From Nautilus pompilius (taxonomy: Eukaryota > Mollusca > Cephalopoda > Nautilida > Nautilidae): a stretch of DNA of 64,000 nt. Every line of letters begins with the position of its first letter. Positions within the stretch are counted from its first letter, which is position 1. This document shows positions 49,601 through 62,551 of the stretch, one piece after another. The DNA is taken from the NCBI GenBank assembly GCA_018389105.1, contig JACATO010000591.1, positions 1 to 64,000 of the forward strand, read 5' to 3'. Made by a program: the position numbers and the translations under genes. Below the pieces are notes generated by a model. It did no database searches. It was not told the origin of the DNA and worked only from the letters and a program-made list of their open reading frames with translations.

Positions 49601-52600
49601 ACAAGAATATAACAAATTATCTGCTACACTGAACATGAATTACAAAGTAGAAAATACTTTATATCTATGTTAAGTGGTAGATATTTGTATTACACGACTG
49701 CTTTGGATTCCAGATATTAAAGATTGTGGATAATTTTTAAAAACAAGATAAATTTATATAACCATATAAAGTTTATTCAAGAGCTACTATTTAATAGACT
49801 GGATATTTAGTACTGTAATTTTAGTGTTTACTGTAGATACAAATTTTCTTTCTGATCTGAACTTTCTGTTTGTAAGAAAACAACATGAGATAGTGTAGAA
49901 GGAAAAATATTGATACTTCTACTGAGTTAAATTCTTGAGTTGCATTCCAGTGTCTGTACACAGAAATCTCGTCTTCTAAATAACAGTTAGTACTAATACT
50001 ATTACCTTGGTAAGGAGCTATTGTGTATTGTTAATTAAGAAATCGATGATCATTTATTTTCATGCCATTTTAAATAATTTCTAGAGAACATTTTAATCTA
50101 CATGATGTCGTCTTCATGAACCATTCCTTCATTTCACTGAGCTAAAATAGTCCACCTTTACTTACCTACAGAATATTTTATTTCAGTATCTAACTACACA
50201 ATACATTTTATTAACTTAAAACATGAGAGTAAAAACGATCAGTTTTACAATATTCTACAAGGTAGTGTTTTAGTATCTGACTATAAATGCTAAATCATAG
50301 TTATGTTAACTAGAATCTTAAATTTTGTTATGCACTATATGCTACATAAATAAACATTCCTAGTTAACAGGTATCCATCTTTAAGTACACACACAGACAT
50401 GGTATTATAACATAGGTTAGGTCAAGCAAGTGCAGTATCACTTAATTAGTAACATAAATAGACATTTGTGATGTACAAGTTATGGTCCAATAATATCCTT
50501 TGACTACCCATTATCGTATCTTTCTCTCCAATCTATCATGCAATGAATTATCTTTCACAGGTCCATTATGACCACACCTTAGCAAAAGAATGAAGGATTC
50601 TGTTTAAATTGTTAATACCATAATCTTTTAACCTACTTGATCAAATTTCTAATGAAGAGTTTATGGCATAAAAAATTAAGCACCAAATGCCTCATTTCGA
50701 AACCAGAGAACCTGTTGGTAATTTTTCAAAGAACAATGAATAAATTGCCTTCCAGAGTTAGTGCATGTATACTATTAGTTTAGTTATCACCTATAGCTAA
50801 CAAAAACAATTTCAAATGTTTCTGAGGTATAAGAGAAATAAGATATTTGCTGCTTATAAAGAAGTTGATTTACTAAAGAAAGAACAATTTTCTAATAATA
50901 AAAAAGCATGTAAAGTGTACCTCCATTACTACCGCCGCTAATCAATGTCCCGAATATTTCCGCACTGACATCGCGTCATGAAAAATCGTGTAGGTAAAAA
51001 TGTTGTTTTCTGTCCCTTTTACTAAATGTCCCATGAATAAAATATATGAAAGCAAAGGATATGACTTATATGAGGACAAAGTTGTGCCAGGCAAGTCCCA
51101 GTTGTCCACATAAGGCTTGATTATATTAATTAAAATACTGAAAGAAAGATATCTTTAAGTATAGTTGTTTCTATCAGGTTATTCAATAAGACTTAAAACC
51201 ATTTTGTTAACAAAATGATAAATTAATGGATAGTTGGGGAATGAAAGAAAAACAAGTTCTGACGACCTGTGAAGTTAATGAACCATATGTTTGATGAAAA
51301 GCAAATGGTAAATTTAAATCTTTGAGCAGTTTTTGTATGAGAGAGTGAAAAGGAGATGCAGGGAAAGAGGGAACTGGTACAAAGCTGCATCTCGTATGTA
51401 GAATGCTTTTTGCCAAATCAAATTTAGACTTCATTAAAAATGAGTTTATTTGAGAAGTTTTTTTTTTCAAAATATTTTTAAAGTTATCTTTACAAAGTAA
51501 ATAAAATTATTCACATGATAATCTTAAAAAAAATATGTATTGAAGGAATTAATAAATGAGTTGGAAATAAAATTTTGTTGTCAGACTTGATGATAATTGG
51601 TTAGTATAGCTAAATCGGTCTACTATACACACTGCTGCCAAAAAATGTACTCACTGTATAATGAATGAACTCAATTTATAAAATCGTAACTCTCCAACTT
51701 ACTGATGATAATCCTAATTAGTGCGTTAGGATATATTTTAAAAAGCTGGCAAAAAGGAAAGTACATTTCTATTCTGTTGGCTTGGGTGAGCCTTTAATTT
51801 TTAGTGTTTTAAAAGACAGAAGAGCAGGTCTCCTTTTGTCCTTGTGGAATATTTTGCACATGCATGACAGTAAAGAGGCTGAGCCAGTACACTAAAGTGC
51901 CACTCGTAAGATTGTCCCTCTTTCTCTAGTTTTCCTTCGTGGAGAGTATCCTTAGGGATGGGCCACTTTAGTGTGCTTTTGTCGTAGTGTTGGCGGGCGC
52001 CACATGACCAAAGTCTTTGGAGGCATTTTTCCACAACTGTAAATTCACGTATACTTTGCTAATAAGATTTGCGCTAGGCAGGTAATTCTCATTGAACACC
52101 CCCTCACACCACACCCCCGCAGGGCTAATGGCTGTTCAGGAAAGCATGCTGAACAGATAATGTTTTTATTCCAAGCAGTTATCACATTCCATGCTGACAA
52201 AGAACGTAATTTTAACTGGCAGAAAATTCAGATTTTTAATTATATAATACAATTTAAATTTCAGTTCTTCCTTTTAATCTGGAGAAGAAAGAAAAGCGAA
52301 AGTAATCTAGATCTGTCATGTTTTATAGTGAGTACTTGATTTGATGGATGACAGGAATTTTCTTCATTTTTTAAAAATATTAACTAATTCTATTCCATGA
52401 ACCTGTGAGGAAATGGAAAAAAAAAATCTGTGAAAGTTTGAATGCGATCTCAGACAAATGCTATCAGATTGGATAGGGTAATCATGCGTTCTGTATTTAG
52501 AATCGGTTTGTGTTAAATCATGTGATGGCAGCAACCAGTCTGTGTATTATTCAAGTTTAAAACTTATGTTAAAGCAATTTATCTGCTGAGCAAGTAAGCA

Positions 52601-55600
52601 AGCCATGGAGATATCATCTTTGATAGAGACCAAAGTAGTCTGGTAATTAAGATCACCAATTTGCTTATAAACTGGATCTACAGTAAAACGGATACAAAAA
52701 AAAAATCTGTTTTAACCCTTAAGCTACAGTGATCATAGTACCTGACACCCATCATATTCCCCAAAAAACTAAATTAAAGAAAAATGGCTGGAGACACAGG
52801 TTCTGTTTGGCCATCTGCCTCCCCCAAAAAGATGTTTCCCTTGCAAAAAAACTTAAATATTGGTGGGGAAAATACTGCATGTATTTACATGCACCACAGC
52901 TTAAGGATTAAATATTGTAAAAATTAGCTAAAAAATAATTTTTTATTTTGTAATTATGCCTTTTTTTTTAGCAGCTAATTTTTAAAGCCTATTTAACAGA
53001 ATTAATCAAAAGCATGAAGAAACCATTTCTTTATGTTCTGTCATAATATTTTATCTTGGATAATTATATCGACTGAAATCAAATCTCAACAGTGATACAT
53101 GAGGAGATCCACTACTACTCATTTTGATGATCTAAGCAAACTAACTTCAGCTCTGTTAATTTACATTCTTTTTAGGCTTTTGTTTTAAGTAAATGCATGA
53201 AAATTTAAGTCTACAAAAGCTGCAGTTATGTTATTACTCAGGTTAGGTGAACAACGAGGTATCTAAGGTTATAGAAGTCATCATGTTAATATTTAACTTT
53301 ACCTTGCCCATTTAATACAATTTGATAGTGGATAAAAGTGTAATTTATGGCTGATCTTTTGATACAAGTCTTTTACCATTGATTGAAAATTTAAATCTAT
53401 TACCATATTCTAGAGCACTGTTTTTTTCTTAGTTAATCACTTTAATAATTCATTTTTTAAATATGCTTACATCTTCACTTTTTTGTTTTGTTAATTATTG
53501 ATATTAAAAAGGTTTAGAAGTTTTATGGAAATATAATAGCAACCTGCAATCCTAAATGGTCTCATTTATATGCGATTTTTCTCTTTTCTCCTTTCCCTAC
53601 TATGACAGTATAGATTATTGTCTACAATCCAGTACAGAGCTGAAATGTTTAAAAGCTGAAGTAACAAATTTAGAAATATTTATTTGAGAGCCATCACAAG
53701 GACTGTTATGAAGGGGAAAAAAATGGCTTTAATAATAATATTTTTCATCTGAAATGTTTATACTAATATTTGATCATTTTTTTTTTTTCTTGCAGTATGA
53801 AGCTGAAAAGTATTCCCCCCCCCCTTTTCTGGATGGTAATGAACCAAAACTGTCATGATGGTTATCTTGCTGTTATACTAATTCCAATATTTTATGCCTA
53901 AAATGTATTGTTTTTTTTAAAGTAATCTTTTGAGACAGAAAGAATTTGAAAGTTTGAAAATTTAAACAAATTTTGTTTGCGTTTTAGAAAATATATATAC
54001 CTCATCATACAGGACTTTGCATTAACAAATGGCATTTATAATTGCTGTCCATGAATCAGGTTTCTGTTTAAGAATGACTTTGTTATTAGGTATACTATAC
54101 AAATGGCACCATGTAAATATATTAAGCTTGGAAAAATTGCCATTATTTGTTAAATTCAAGTCATATCAATTAAGAAAAAAATAAGGCATCGTGTGTGCTG
54201 GACACACATGATTCAATAGAATCTTTTGGACAACTGTTAGTAACACCATGTTGAATTCTGATAGTCCAGAACTGCTTATTGAACATTGCAGAGATCAAAC
54301 CTTTTGTTTTAGAGAATAAAATAAAACAAAAAAATCAGTGGAGTTTTGCCATTTGATGAACTACTGGGCCCTGCTAATAACATAATGACTTATTACTATA
54401 TGTATTTTTAATGGTAGTATACAAACAAGACACAATTTCTTGCGCAAGAATACAGATACATCTATCTTTTCTTGTAGGTTTACTTCTACTAAACAGTGCA
54501 TGCATGCGTGAAAGAGAAAAAGATATATAGAAAGCAGGATGGTATGGAGGTGAAAAGTTAGAAGAGGACATGCCTGAGGTGAACGTTGGAAAAGCATGTC
54601 TTTTTCTTTACATATTTTCCTCCTCCTCAGATCACAAGTTGGTTTACCTGATTATAAATTGTGATAAACTTTTCTGCACCTGAACTAGAGATTATTGCTC
54701 TGGCAACTGTTCTAATGTCTTACAAACATTACTTATGTTACTTGATAGATATAAAACATCACAAAAGCAAAAATGTATTTCATTACAAATAGAAGCAGTT
54801 ATTAATTAAATAATTTCTCTGATTGAAAAGATTTAAATCTATATCTGATTTCTGTATAAACTAAATACATTTAGCCAGACACATTTATGCTTATTTATAA
54901 AGTGTTTGACTGGTTTACTTAAATGAGTATGTAGTTATATGATTAATCTTTTGTTGCTTTTATTGCATATATGTTTGTTTATCTACACATTACAGTAAGC
55001 ACTATTTGCATTGTAATATACATGCGTGAAGGTTTGTAAAGAAATATTTCTGACTTTTTCAAATAAAATTTCAATTATGAATGAATGGGATGTGAATAAT
55101 TAAAGAAAAGTTTCATGAACTGCTTTTGCTTTCTATGAAAATGCTAATTAAGTTTTTTTTTCTTTTGAAAATCAGTAAATAATTTATGAAATAATATTTA
55201 GAAATTGCTAAATATTTTGTCTTAAAAACATGTTAAAATAATAATTTTATGTTTGCTTCAAGGAATAGTCTATTGTCAGTGGTGCACTTTTCTCTGCTGA
55301 TGAGGAAAGGATGCTGATGGAAGTACAGAACTGTAAATTCCCAGTAGAAATATTCAATTTATTGATTATTTTAATAGATAGTGATACTAACAGGATAAAG
55401 TCATTAGCAGAAACCCATTTTTATTGCTTTTACACCCTGACAGGAATTTAATCGTTTTGCAGAATTTTCACACTGCTTGGTGAACCATCGTGTAGTATTA
55501 AACTTTTCCATACTCAGCACCATTGATACATAGTTCATAGGTGACAAAGGGAAAAGAGAGACCCAGTTTGATAAATGCTAACTAGTTCTTGAAAAGTGAT

Positions 55601-57439
55601 TTGGCATGTTTACCAGAATGTATGGACTTATTGTAAAGTACTCTTATCCAATAGTAAATTATATGGTATATCAGTACTTTTTGAATGGATTACAAACAAG
55701 TTAATGCATTTTTCATGTATTTTCTTAAATATTGAATGGAAATTTCTATTATAAATTGCACTTAGAATGACAATTATTTAAACTTTAAGTCATGAAAAGC
55801 TCAGCAAAGTTTGTTTTAAAATGTGTAACCAGTTATTGTACTTATAATTTTTGTGAAACAATGTGGCAAGGAAGGTTTAGGAGGATTCTCACACTGTCAC
55901 AGTAGTGTATCGATTTTGTAGCAGCACAGATATCCATACTTGTTTGGAAATGTGGAAACATCCTGATGAAATTTGTTTGCTTTAGATGTTTAGAAGTTCT
56001 TGGCATACATACTCTGCATTATAATTTAATGGTGTTTAGTAATTCCTCTTATAAGTAAAAAAAAAAAAAAAAATACTGCATTATGCTGGCCTGTATTTGC
56101 CTCAGTACCATTGGAGTTGGTATTTTGTGATTCTAGATGTCACTTGAACCTGCTGGTTGCTCTCATGAACTTGTATAATTAAATCTCAGATATAATTCCT
56201 TCTAGTTCATTGATAAACAAATTCATTAAATTCTTTAATGATAAAAATTAAATAGCAATGTGTATTAAGGTTACTGGTGGTTACTGAAGTCTGTGAACTA
56301 GTATGTGAATTGCTGGAACATCATTTATGACAACTTTTAGTTATTCTAATGCATAACTAGGACTAAATTCTTTGTGTTTCTCTGGTTATATTAAATCTTT
56401 AAAAAGCATCCATCTGAACTGGTAAGCTTATTTTCATTGCACATGGGATGGTTAGCATTGTGGAGAAGTATTACTAATAGCTGTCTTCAGTGGATGTGCT
56501 TACATGTAGATCAGAGTTTATGGTATCTTGGAGATGGTCTCAGATCTGTGATAGAAGGAAATTTTGTTGTTATTCTTCTACCCAATCCTACTGAGAATAT
56601 AGGCAATGCTTAATATCAAAGTAATCTCAAAAGCTGCTGGCAGATCTTTGCCAGATGCTTTTGAAATGGGTGGCTCTACTCCAGGCCACCTAGGTACTTA
56701 TATCACACAAAAGACTCCAGAACAATGGATGTCATCCAATTAACTGATTAGTGATGTGATTCTCCCAAATCCTGTTACAAGGAGATTTATCTAGGTTTAC
56801 CAAATAACTAAGTTTTAATTATGTAACACAATAGAATCATCCAAAAGTTCTGTTTAGCATGATGAATCATATTGGCAGGCATCAACAGTTTAACTTAATG
56901 TATGTCTGTCTTAGCCTTATATTACAGGTATTGTGTACTGGAGCAGCACTAACTTTTATGGTTTGACACCATGAGTACTCTTTCAATTACAGTTCTTCAC
57001 AGATCCATCACTCAGATTCTTTAACAATAAAATGTTTACAACTCATCTATCTAAATTGGGTACCATGAATTTTTTGTGGCTGTAGCTTCAGAGAATTTTA
57101 CTTCACAGCAGAATTTTTCAAATTATTCATCCAGTTTCTTCTTTAGCATATTGTTTTGTTTTTTTTTTGTTTTCATTTCTAAGTATAAATTTAATAGAAT
57201 GATGATTTCTGAAACTGAGATTAGAAGTAAATTTCTAGTGGTTTGCCTATTTACACTAATTATGTGCATTCTATAACTTCATTAAATCTGTCACATTTAT
57301 GCATAAGCGCTGATCACAACAGTATAGGATATTGTGTGTAGAAGTTTATCGATGATAAAACATTGCACACAACTGACCATAAAATTTAGTATATAGAATT
57401 CATTTTGTGCAATATCTGGACTTTGGTGCATTTAGTGAC
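43673..57439. other. AT-rich, CpG-poor intron/intergenic DNA, no firm gene
   Basis: 13.8 kb with very few CpG dinucleotides and no long open frames. Exceptions: a GC-richer, partly open block at 46021-46215, CpG-containing patches at 50925-51000 and 51801-52034, and a pyrimidine tract plus short open stretch near 53796. Small runs occur, such as (GACA)n at about 47453-47469 and poly-A/T tracts. Nothing matches a known gene. Confidence 0.6.
51889..51974. repeat. Short inverted repeat (hairpin)
   Basis: ACACTAAAGTG at 51889-51899 is the exact reverse complement of CACTTTAGTGT at 51964-51974, 64 bp apart, with further partial matches outside the arms. It lies inside a CpG-containing patch with a 78-codon open frame on the minus strand (51801-52034). 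It could be the core of a small foldback element. Confidence 0.55.
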
Positions 57440-58700
57440 GCAGTGAGTACAAAATGTCACCACTACATATTTTAAAGTCACATTCCTTTTAGTACTGTGT
57501 ATGGTCACATTGCTTACCCTGCAGGTAAATCTTCCTGTTCACCAGATATCTTATGCCATACAATGGCAGTGTGTTCTGTTCTATCGAGGCTTGACACAGT
57601 TTGGAATGGAACCAAGAACATGGAGTTGTTGTCAAATGCGCCCGGAGAGCTCATCCCATGTGGATTTTGAATGAGGGAATGAGCTAGCCATGGATGATGA
57701 TGCATTTATTGCTTTTGAAGTGGTTTGCAATTTGCATGATAGATTTTTGTATTATTATCCATGATGTATAGATTGATTGCTGATGTCTTTGAACAAATGT
57801 TATAACAGGTTTAATTACCTCGTGTTGACCTGTAACAGTTCCATAAAACAAAATTGGTCACTTTTTGTGGTCATGCAACAGTAACCAGGACTAGAACATT
57901 GTCACCCCCTAAACAGTTTCTCTCTAACAGATTAGTTGGCATAACCTTGTCTAGTTTTTCAAATATGTAAATAATTATTAGCTAAGAGAAGGTTGAATTT
58001 GCTTTCATCAAAGAAGACCTGCCTCCAGATTGCCAAAGTCCAGCACAAATGAGTTCTAGCCCATTTTAATCTCATCCTACAATGTGTTAGTGTCAAGGGT
58101 ATGTGAGATGCTTGATATCATCTAGCATGTAGAGTAGCTGAGTTGTTCATTTTGCTTAGATACATGGACCCCATTGACCTGGTGGAATTGTCATATGACT
58201 CAACCCTTGGGTTAATAGAGAGTTGAATGGTTATATGGTACCTTTTTACCTCATGCAGAATATCCCTGTTTTGTTTTGTTTTCAGTATGTGTATTTTTAT
58301 AATAATTTGCTCACTCACACGATTGTTTCAAATTTGATAAACTTTGGCGGTAAATGCACTAGGTTAATAGCATCCAGATTTATGGGCATCTAGAAGATAG
58401 GAGGAAAGTTTAAGATGTGAAGACCATAAGCATAAATTGCCAACATGTGTATTGCATCAGGAAGACTATGAAAAATGGATTTTTTTTTTATATCTGTCAC
58501 TAATGGCTTCTACCGATCAAATCATGTATTGACTTGCTATGTTGATTCTACGATAGCTGAAAGATTGCTGTCAATCACTATGACTTTGGAAGTAAATAGC
58601 CTGTTTTGCGAATGCTTTGATAGTGGCAAGAAAACCAGGACATTGGTGTGCATTGGCTTCATCTCTAAACAGGCAATTATTTGATTCCATCGCAAATACA
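57440..58700 (-). mobile_element. Decayed Tc1/mariner (IS630-like) transposon 1
   Basis: Read on the minus strand in transposase order. Around 58690-58537: IIACLEMKPMHTNVLVF then NRLFTSKVIVIDSNLSAIVE, resembling the DNA-binding region (TNSVNDRPRSGRPRVT...DRYI). Around 58090-57985: RMRLKWARTHLCWT, then WRQVFFDESKFNL, matching RLxWARTHLxW ... WxxVLFSDESRFNL with the first catalytic Asp. Around 57660-57600: WDELSGRI, then LHVLGSIPNCV, matching WDELGRR ... WNSIPN. The usual catalytic Glu before WDEL reads Lys. Many stops and frameshifts, several explicable by CpG decay. About 200 bp of unrelated-looking sequence sits between the N-terminal and DES parts. CAGTGAGTACA at about 57440 may be a terminal-repeat remnant. 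Confidence 0.72.
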
Positions 58701-59833
58701 ATGTGTGGACAGATTGAGCTACCATGTACCTTCATTGTCAAACTTTCCAGGAAAATCATTCTAACTACATTGGTGAATTTTACAGTTGTGACAGATATGT
58801 AAAACATGGAAGAACTCACTTTTTTGTAATGTTCAAATTATTATTGTAGTGATCTGTACATGTAATATAAATGTTTCTCGTGCTGTTGCTTATCTAAGAA
58901 TATCTTGAATAATCTTTGAAATCCCAGAAACAAAGTGTGGCTTTTTGGTCTTGGAGATAATTATCTTCTTTCAAAATATCCCATGCTCACTGTATGCAAA
59001 AATTGTTAATAATTTCATGAAAAAGGTGATAAATTTCCTGTCTATCTTTTGGTAAAGGCTGTTTGCTCTGATGTTTATCTTTGTTTAACTGCGTGTTTTT
59101 ATACCACTAAAGGAAATGTGTTAACTTACATGAAGAGTTATTTCCTGTGATTTTGTAAAGTATTTTTAACAGGTAAAAGAGGGATATTTTTGAATGTTAA
59201 AATTATGTGGTATTTGCAGTCCACACAATTTTAGACAAATAGTTTTTGATTAAGTATGCAATAATAGTGAAATTTCTTCTCAATGTTGATAATATTTTGG
59301 TATATGAATAGTGTGATAAATTGTGCATTACATTAAACTGAAGCCCAAAGTTTTGATCTGCATTTTGTAAAAAGATATTAGTGAAAATTGATTACAAGAA
59401 AATAATAAAATTTAAAAACTTGGCTACTAAAAGAATAACAATTTACTTGTGACTAGAAATAATGCAAGTGACTAATGAACTATAGCACAAAGCATATATA
59501 GAATTTTACATGAATCTTATTCAAAGAAATAGTTATTTAGGCCGAAGATTGTGTTTTCAAGACAAGATCAGCAGCCATTTTGGCATTGATATTTTATTTA
59601 ATTTGGTTACCAAACAGATAATCAATATCAAGCACTTTTCATTTTATGTGAAAGAAGAAATTGAAATGTCACAATGTTTGAGGTTGGTCAATTAAAGCTG
59701 CTACAGACAGTCTAATTCTAGAAATTTATATTGATTATTATGTACAAAATCTTAACATTTTATGTATAGTTCAATCTTCTTGCTAAAGAAACAGACATTT
59801 TTGCAATTCTCTTAGGTTCAGATTTAGTTAGTG
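58701..59833. other. AT-rich spacer, nothing recognised
   Basis: CpG-poor DNA between the first Tc1 relic and the SINE-like copy. No gene or terminal repeat was recognised. Confidence 0.55.
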
Positions 59834-60020
59834 GGTGGCATGATAGACTATGGATTGCTACAGTTGAGGGCCTGAGTTCATCATTTCCCTTGAGGTTTGG
59901 CACATCTCCATAACATGGTTTTTACTCTTCACCAGTCAGTCACATGGGCTGCATCTGGTCTCCAGTTTCCTCCCACATCCAAAAAACTGAGGAGTTCTAG
60001 TAGGTACTTCTGCTGTGTCA
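59834..60020 (+). mobile_element. SINE-like element, plus strand
   Basis: The head GGTGGCATGATAGAC parallels GTGGCATGGTTAAC at 7439. A weak box B (GAGTTCATC) follows, then TTTCCTCCCACATCC and GAGTTCTAGTAGGTACTT, which align with the 7439 tail. This copy has a longer middle part (about 110 bp between box B and the CCTCCCACATC motif). Confidence 0.5.
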
Positions 60021-60950
60021 GCCATTTTGTTCAACTACTCATTTTCTACTAATCTGTAAGATTATTTGTGTTTAAGAGCACATTAAGTATTTTAAAGTTT
60101 TGGAAAATGTTCAAATCTTAACAGTTTTGAAAAGATGATTCTTTACAGGGATTCTCAAAGATATATAGATCATTAAATGTTTGTAAGTGAACTTGTTAAA
60201 AAATGTTTAATAACATTTAAAGGAAATTAAGCTGGAATGGAGATTATATTGCCACACATTCCTGAAATTTTTATTTAAAAAGGTTAATCAGTTTGAATAT
60301 TGGTTTTAAAGTTTGTTTTGCTTTTGATAAATTGTTTTATGCTGAGTTTTTATCTACCTATTTTTTAAATGACCATTTTTCCTTGCTGGTAATAATGGAG
60401 AATTGGGCTACATTTATACATTACATATCTTATTAATAATGAATAACAATATTTTTAACAACTGTCCATACACCCTTAAATTGCTCATTATACTCTTATT
60501 TATTTAACCAGAAATATTTTCAGACACTAAATTGTCTGTACTTTGTTAATTTTTTTTTACTCACCTTCTTAGGAGACCTTTGAGCCAGTAGGAAGCACTA
60601 GTCTCACTAATAATGCTATCCCTGTGAGAACTCAGTATGAAAATATCTTTGCCAAGTGATTTAATTCTGCTGTTGTTGTTGTATAACATTCTGTTTGACG
60701 AATAAATAGACTGAGAAGGGAAAATTACGGGAGATAAATATCAATCTATTTATCTACAGTTTGATTTTTATTCCCCTTGTGGTTTGCATTGACGTAAAAA
60801 TAGTGATATTTTTAGTTTTCCAAATTCTCATTTATCTACAGTCTTCTGGGAGCACAGTCTTACCAATAATACATATTGTTGCCAACTAATTTTAAACTGC
60901 CTGTCAGCATGTCCATGCACACACGCAGACACAGACAGACAGACACACAA

Positions 60951-61730
60951 GCCAAAAGTTTGGAAGAAGACTAAAATGGGAGCAAATATTTTAAAAAAGA
61001 ATACTCTAAACAACTTATTTATCATGATTCCACGCTGTTTGGTGGTATCCCCATAATCTTGTTGTTGTTTTCCTGATGTTTCTGTTGAGTTCATCCCACG
61101 AGTTTAGCGGGTGATAAATCAGGTGGCAGTCGCGGCCAAACCATGTTCTGGAGGACCCCCCTGCCTTTCTTTGCTCCCACACATTGTCCGCATAATTTGG
61201 AAGTGTGCTTAGGGTCGTTATCTTGTCGCAGAATGAACCCTGCACTTATTGGTCGACTGCCAGAAGGAATTGCTAGCACTCTTGTCAACATCCTATTGAT
61301 TTGTAGAAAGGTGGTCACCAACTGTATTAGCTCCAAAGCCATTATGTTACATCCTCCCCATTTGACTGTGGGCACTGTTCTAGCATACATTCTACATCTG
61401 GACTCCAAACACCCTTAGCCCTGACTCATCCATATATAACACCTTTATTCCAGTTTTGTATAATTTGTTTTTTTATCTTACAGTCACACAACCATTTAAA
61501 CCAGCAGTATCAAGACTAGTGTAATGTATTTGACTTTTCCTTTACATGTTACTTTTCTTCTTCCTGTGCATTTCCTATCTGTACTGCTCCTGGTCATCTG
61601 GTATCTTTGTAGTGAACACCTTTGTTAAATTCATTGTTTCTTGGCAGTCTCATTTCCCATTTAGTTTATGATGCACTGTGAAATGTGGCACCAGTTATTG
61701 TTGGCCTATTCCTCCTCCAATTAAACTACG
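60951..61730 (-). mobile_element. Decayed Tc1/mariner transposon 2
   Basis: Minus-strand transposase relic. About 61500: LKGCVAVKKPLL-like WFKWLCDCKIKK. 61430-61404: DESGLRVFG (first catalytic Asp, cf. SDESKFxxFG). 61350-61330: TVKWGG. 61245-61199: FILRQDNDPKHTSKLC (second catalytic Asp). Then GAKKGRGVLQNMVW, LPPDLSPAKLVG and, in another frame, WDELNRNIRKTT at 61098-61063. The third catalytic Glu (family PDLNPIE) reads Lys here (PDLSPAK). GCCAAAAGTTTGG at 60951-60963 is a typical Tc1 inverted-repeat motif and probably marks the 3' end; the opposite end was not found. Stops and a frameshift make it inactive. Confidence 0.85.
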
Positions 61731-62460
61731 TCATGATGGATAGGAGTATGTTCTGGACATATCCAGGCTACTTTTAATATCAAATGGAGGTAATTTTGTT
61801 GAAATGAAGGTTGAAGTCAAATTTATTAGATGTTTATTTATTTTTTTATCAATGTATTGAATCCTAAAATTACTGCTATTGCACTTAGAAAAAGAAAACA
61901 ATGCAAGAAGAATAAATGAAGCTTGGAAACAAGAGTAAGAGGAAAAAGATTCTTGATTAATTATTTGGGTTTTTTTTCTGTATAGTATCTAGTCTATTTA
62001 ATAATAGAAATTCAACAGTTATACATGTTTTTTTGTTTTTAACTTAGCATCATTTGCAGCCAGGAATCCCATACTAAGATAAAATTGTCTGTGGCTGTAT
62101 CATATTATTATTATGATGCTGATCATATGTACATAGATGGCTTGAGCAAACTACAAATTGAATTATACTGTAGTATTTAGCTCTTCATGACTACAGACAA
62201 AAAAGATTGATTCTTTTGGTCTGAAACTAGCAAAAGTTCAGAAGATTTGAACCCCTGTTCTGTTGATGAGGATATTAATGAAATGAGCTTGTTGAAGAGT
62301 CAGGAGATATAGCAAAAAAAATATTTGTTTCTGAAAATATCACAGAAATTATGGACATTTTTCAGGTACATAGTGCAAGTACGTAAGCAAATCAGTGGTG
62401 AAAACTTAGATGCTTGGAAAATTGACCACATCAGTCAGGAATGGATTGCCATTCATTCAG
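61731..62460. other. AT-rich spacer, nothing recognised
   Basis: CpG-poor DNA that may include the unrecognised 5' end of the Tc1 relic. No gene recognised. Confidence 0.5.
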
Positions 62461-62508
62461 CTCTCTCTCTCTCTCTGCACTGACGTCATATCTCTCTATA
62501 CCAGCGTC

Positions 62509-62549
<41 letters not shown>
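62461..62549 (+). repeat. CT tract with two ACGTCA-type cores, relative of 34865-35421 array
   Basis: CT repeats surround CACTGACGTCATATCTCTCT (perfect TGACGTCA at 62481-62488) and a degenerate core TACCAGCGTCACC. Core spacing and flanks match the minisatellite 27 kb upstream. Confidence 0.85.

Positions 62550-62551
<2 letters not shown>

Noticed and set aside
51632-51660. CACTGCTGCCAAAAAATGTA as a solo Tc1-type terminal repeat
   Set aside because: It shares only about 11 bases with the putative end at 57440 and has no partner repeat or TA duplication; too weak to annotate.
53796-53840. Pyrimidine tract plus AG followed by a short open stretch (YEAEKYS) and GTAATG as a microexon
   Set aside because: It includes a 12-base C homopolymer whose length is uncertain, and there is no similarity or neighbouring exon.
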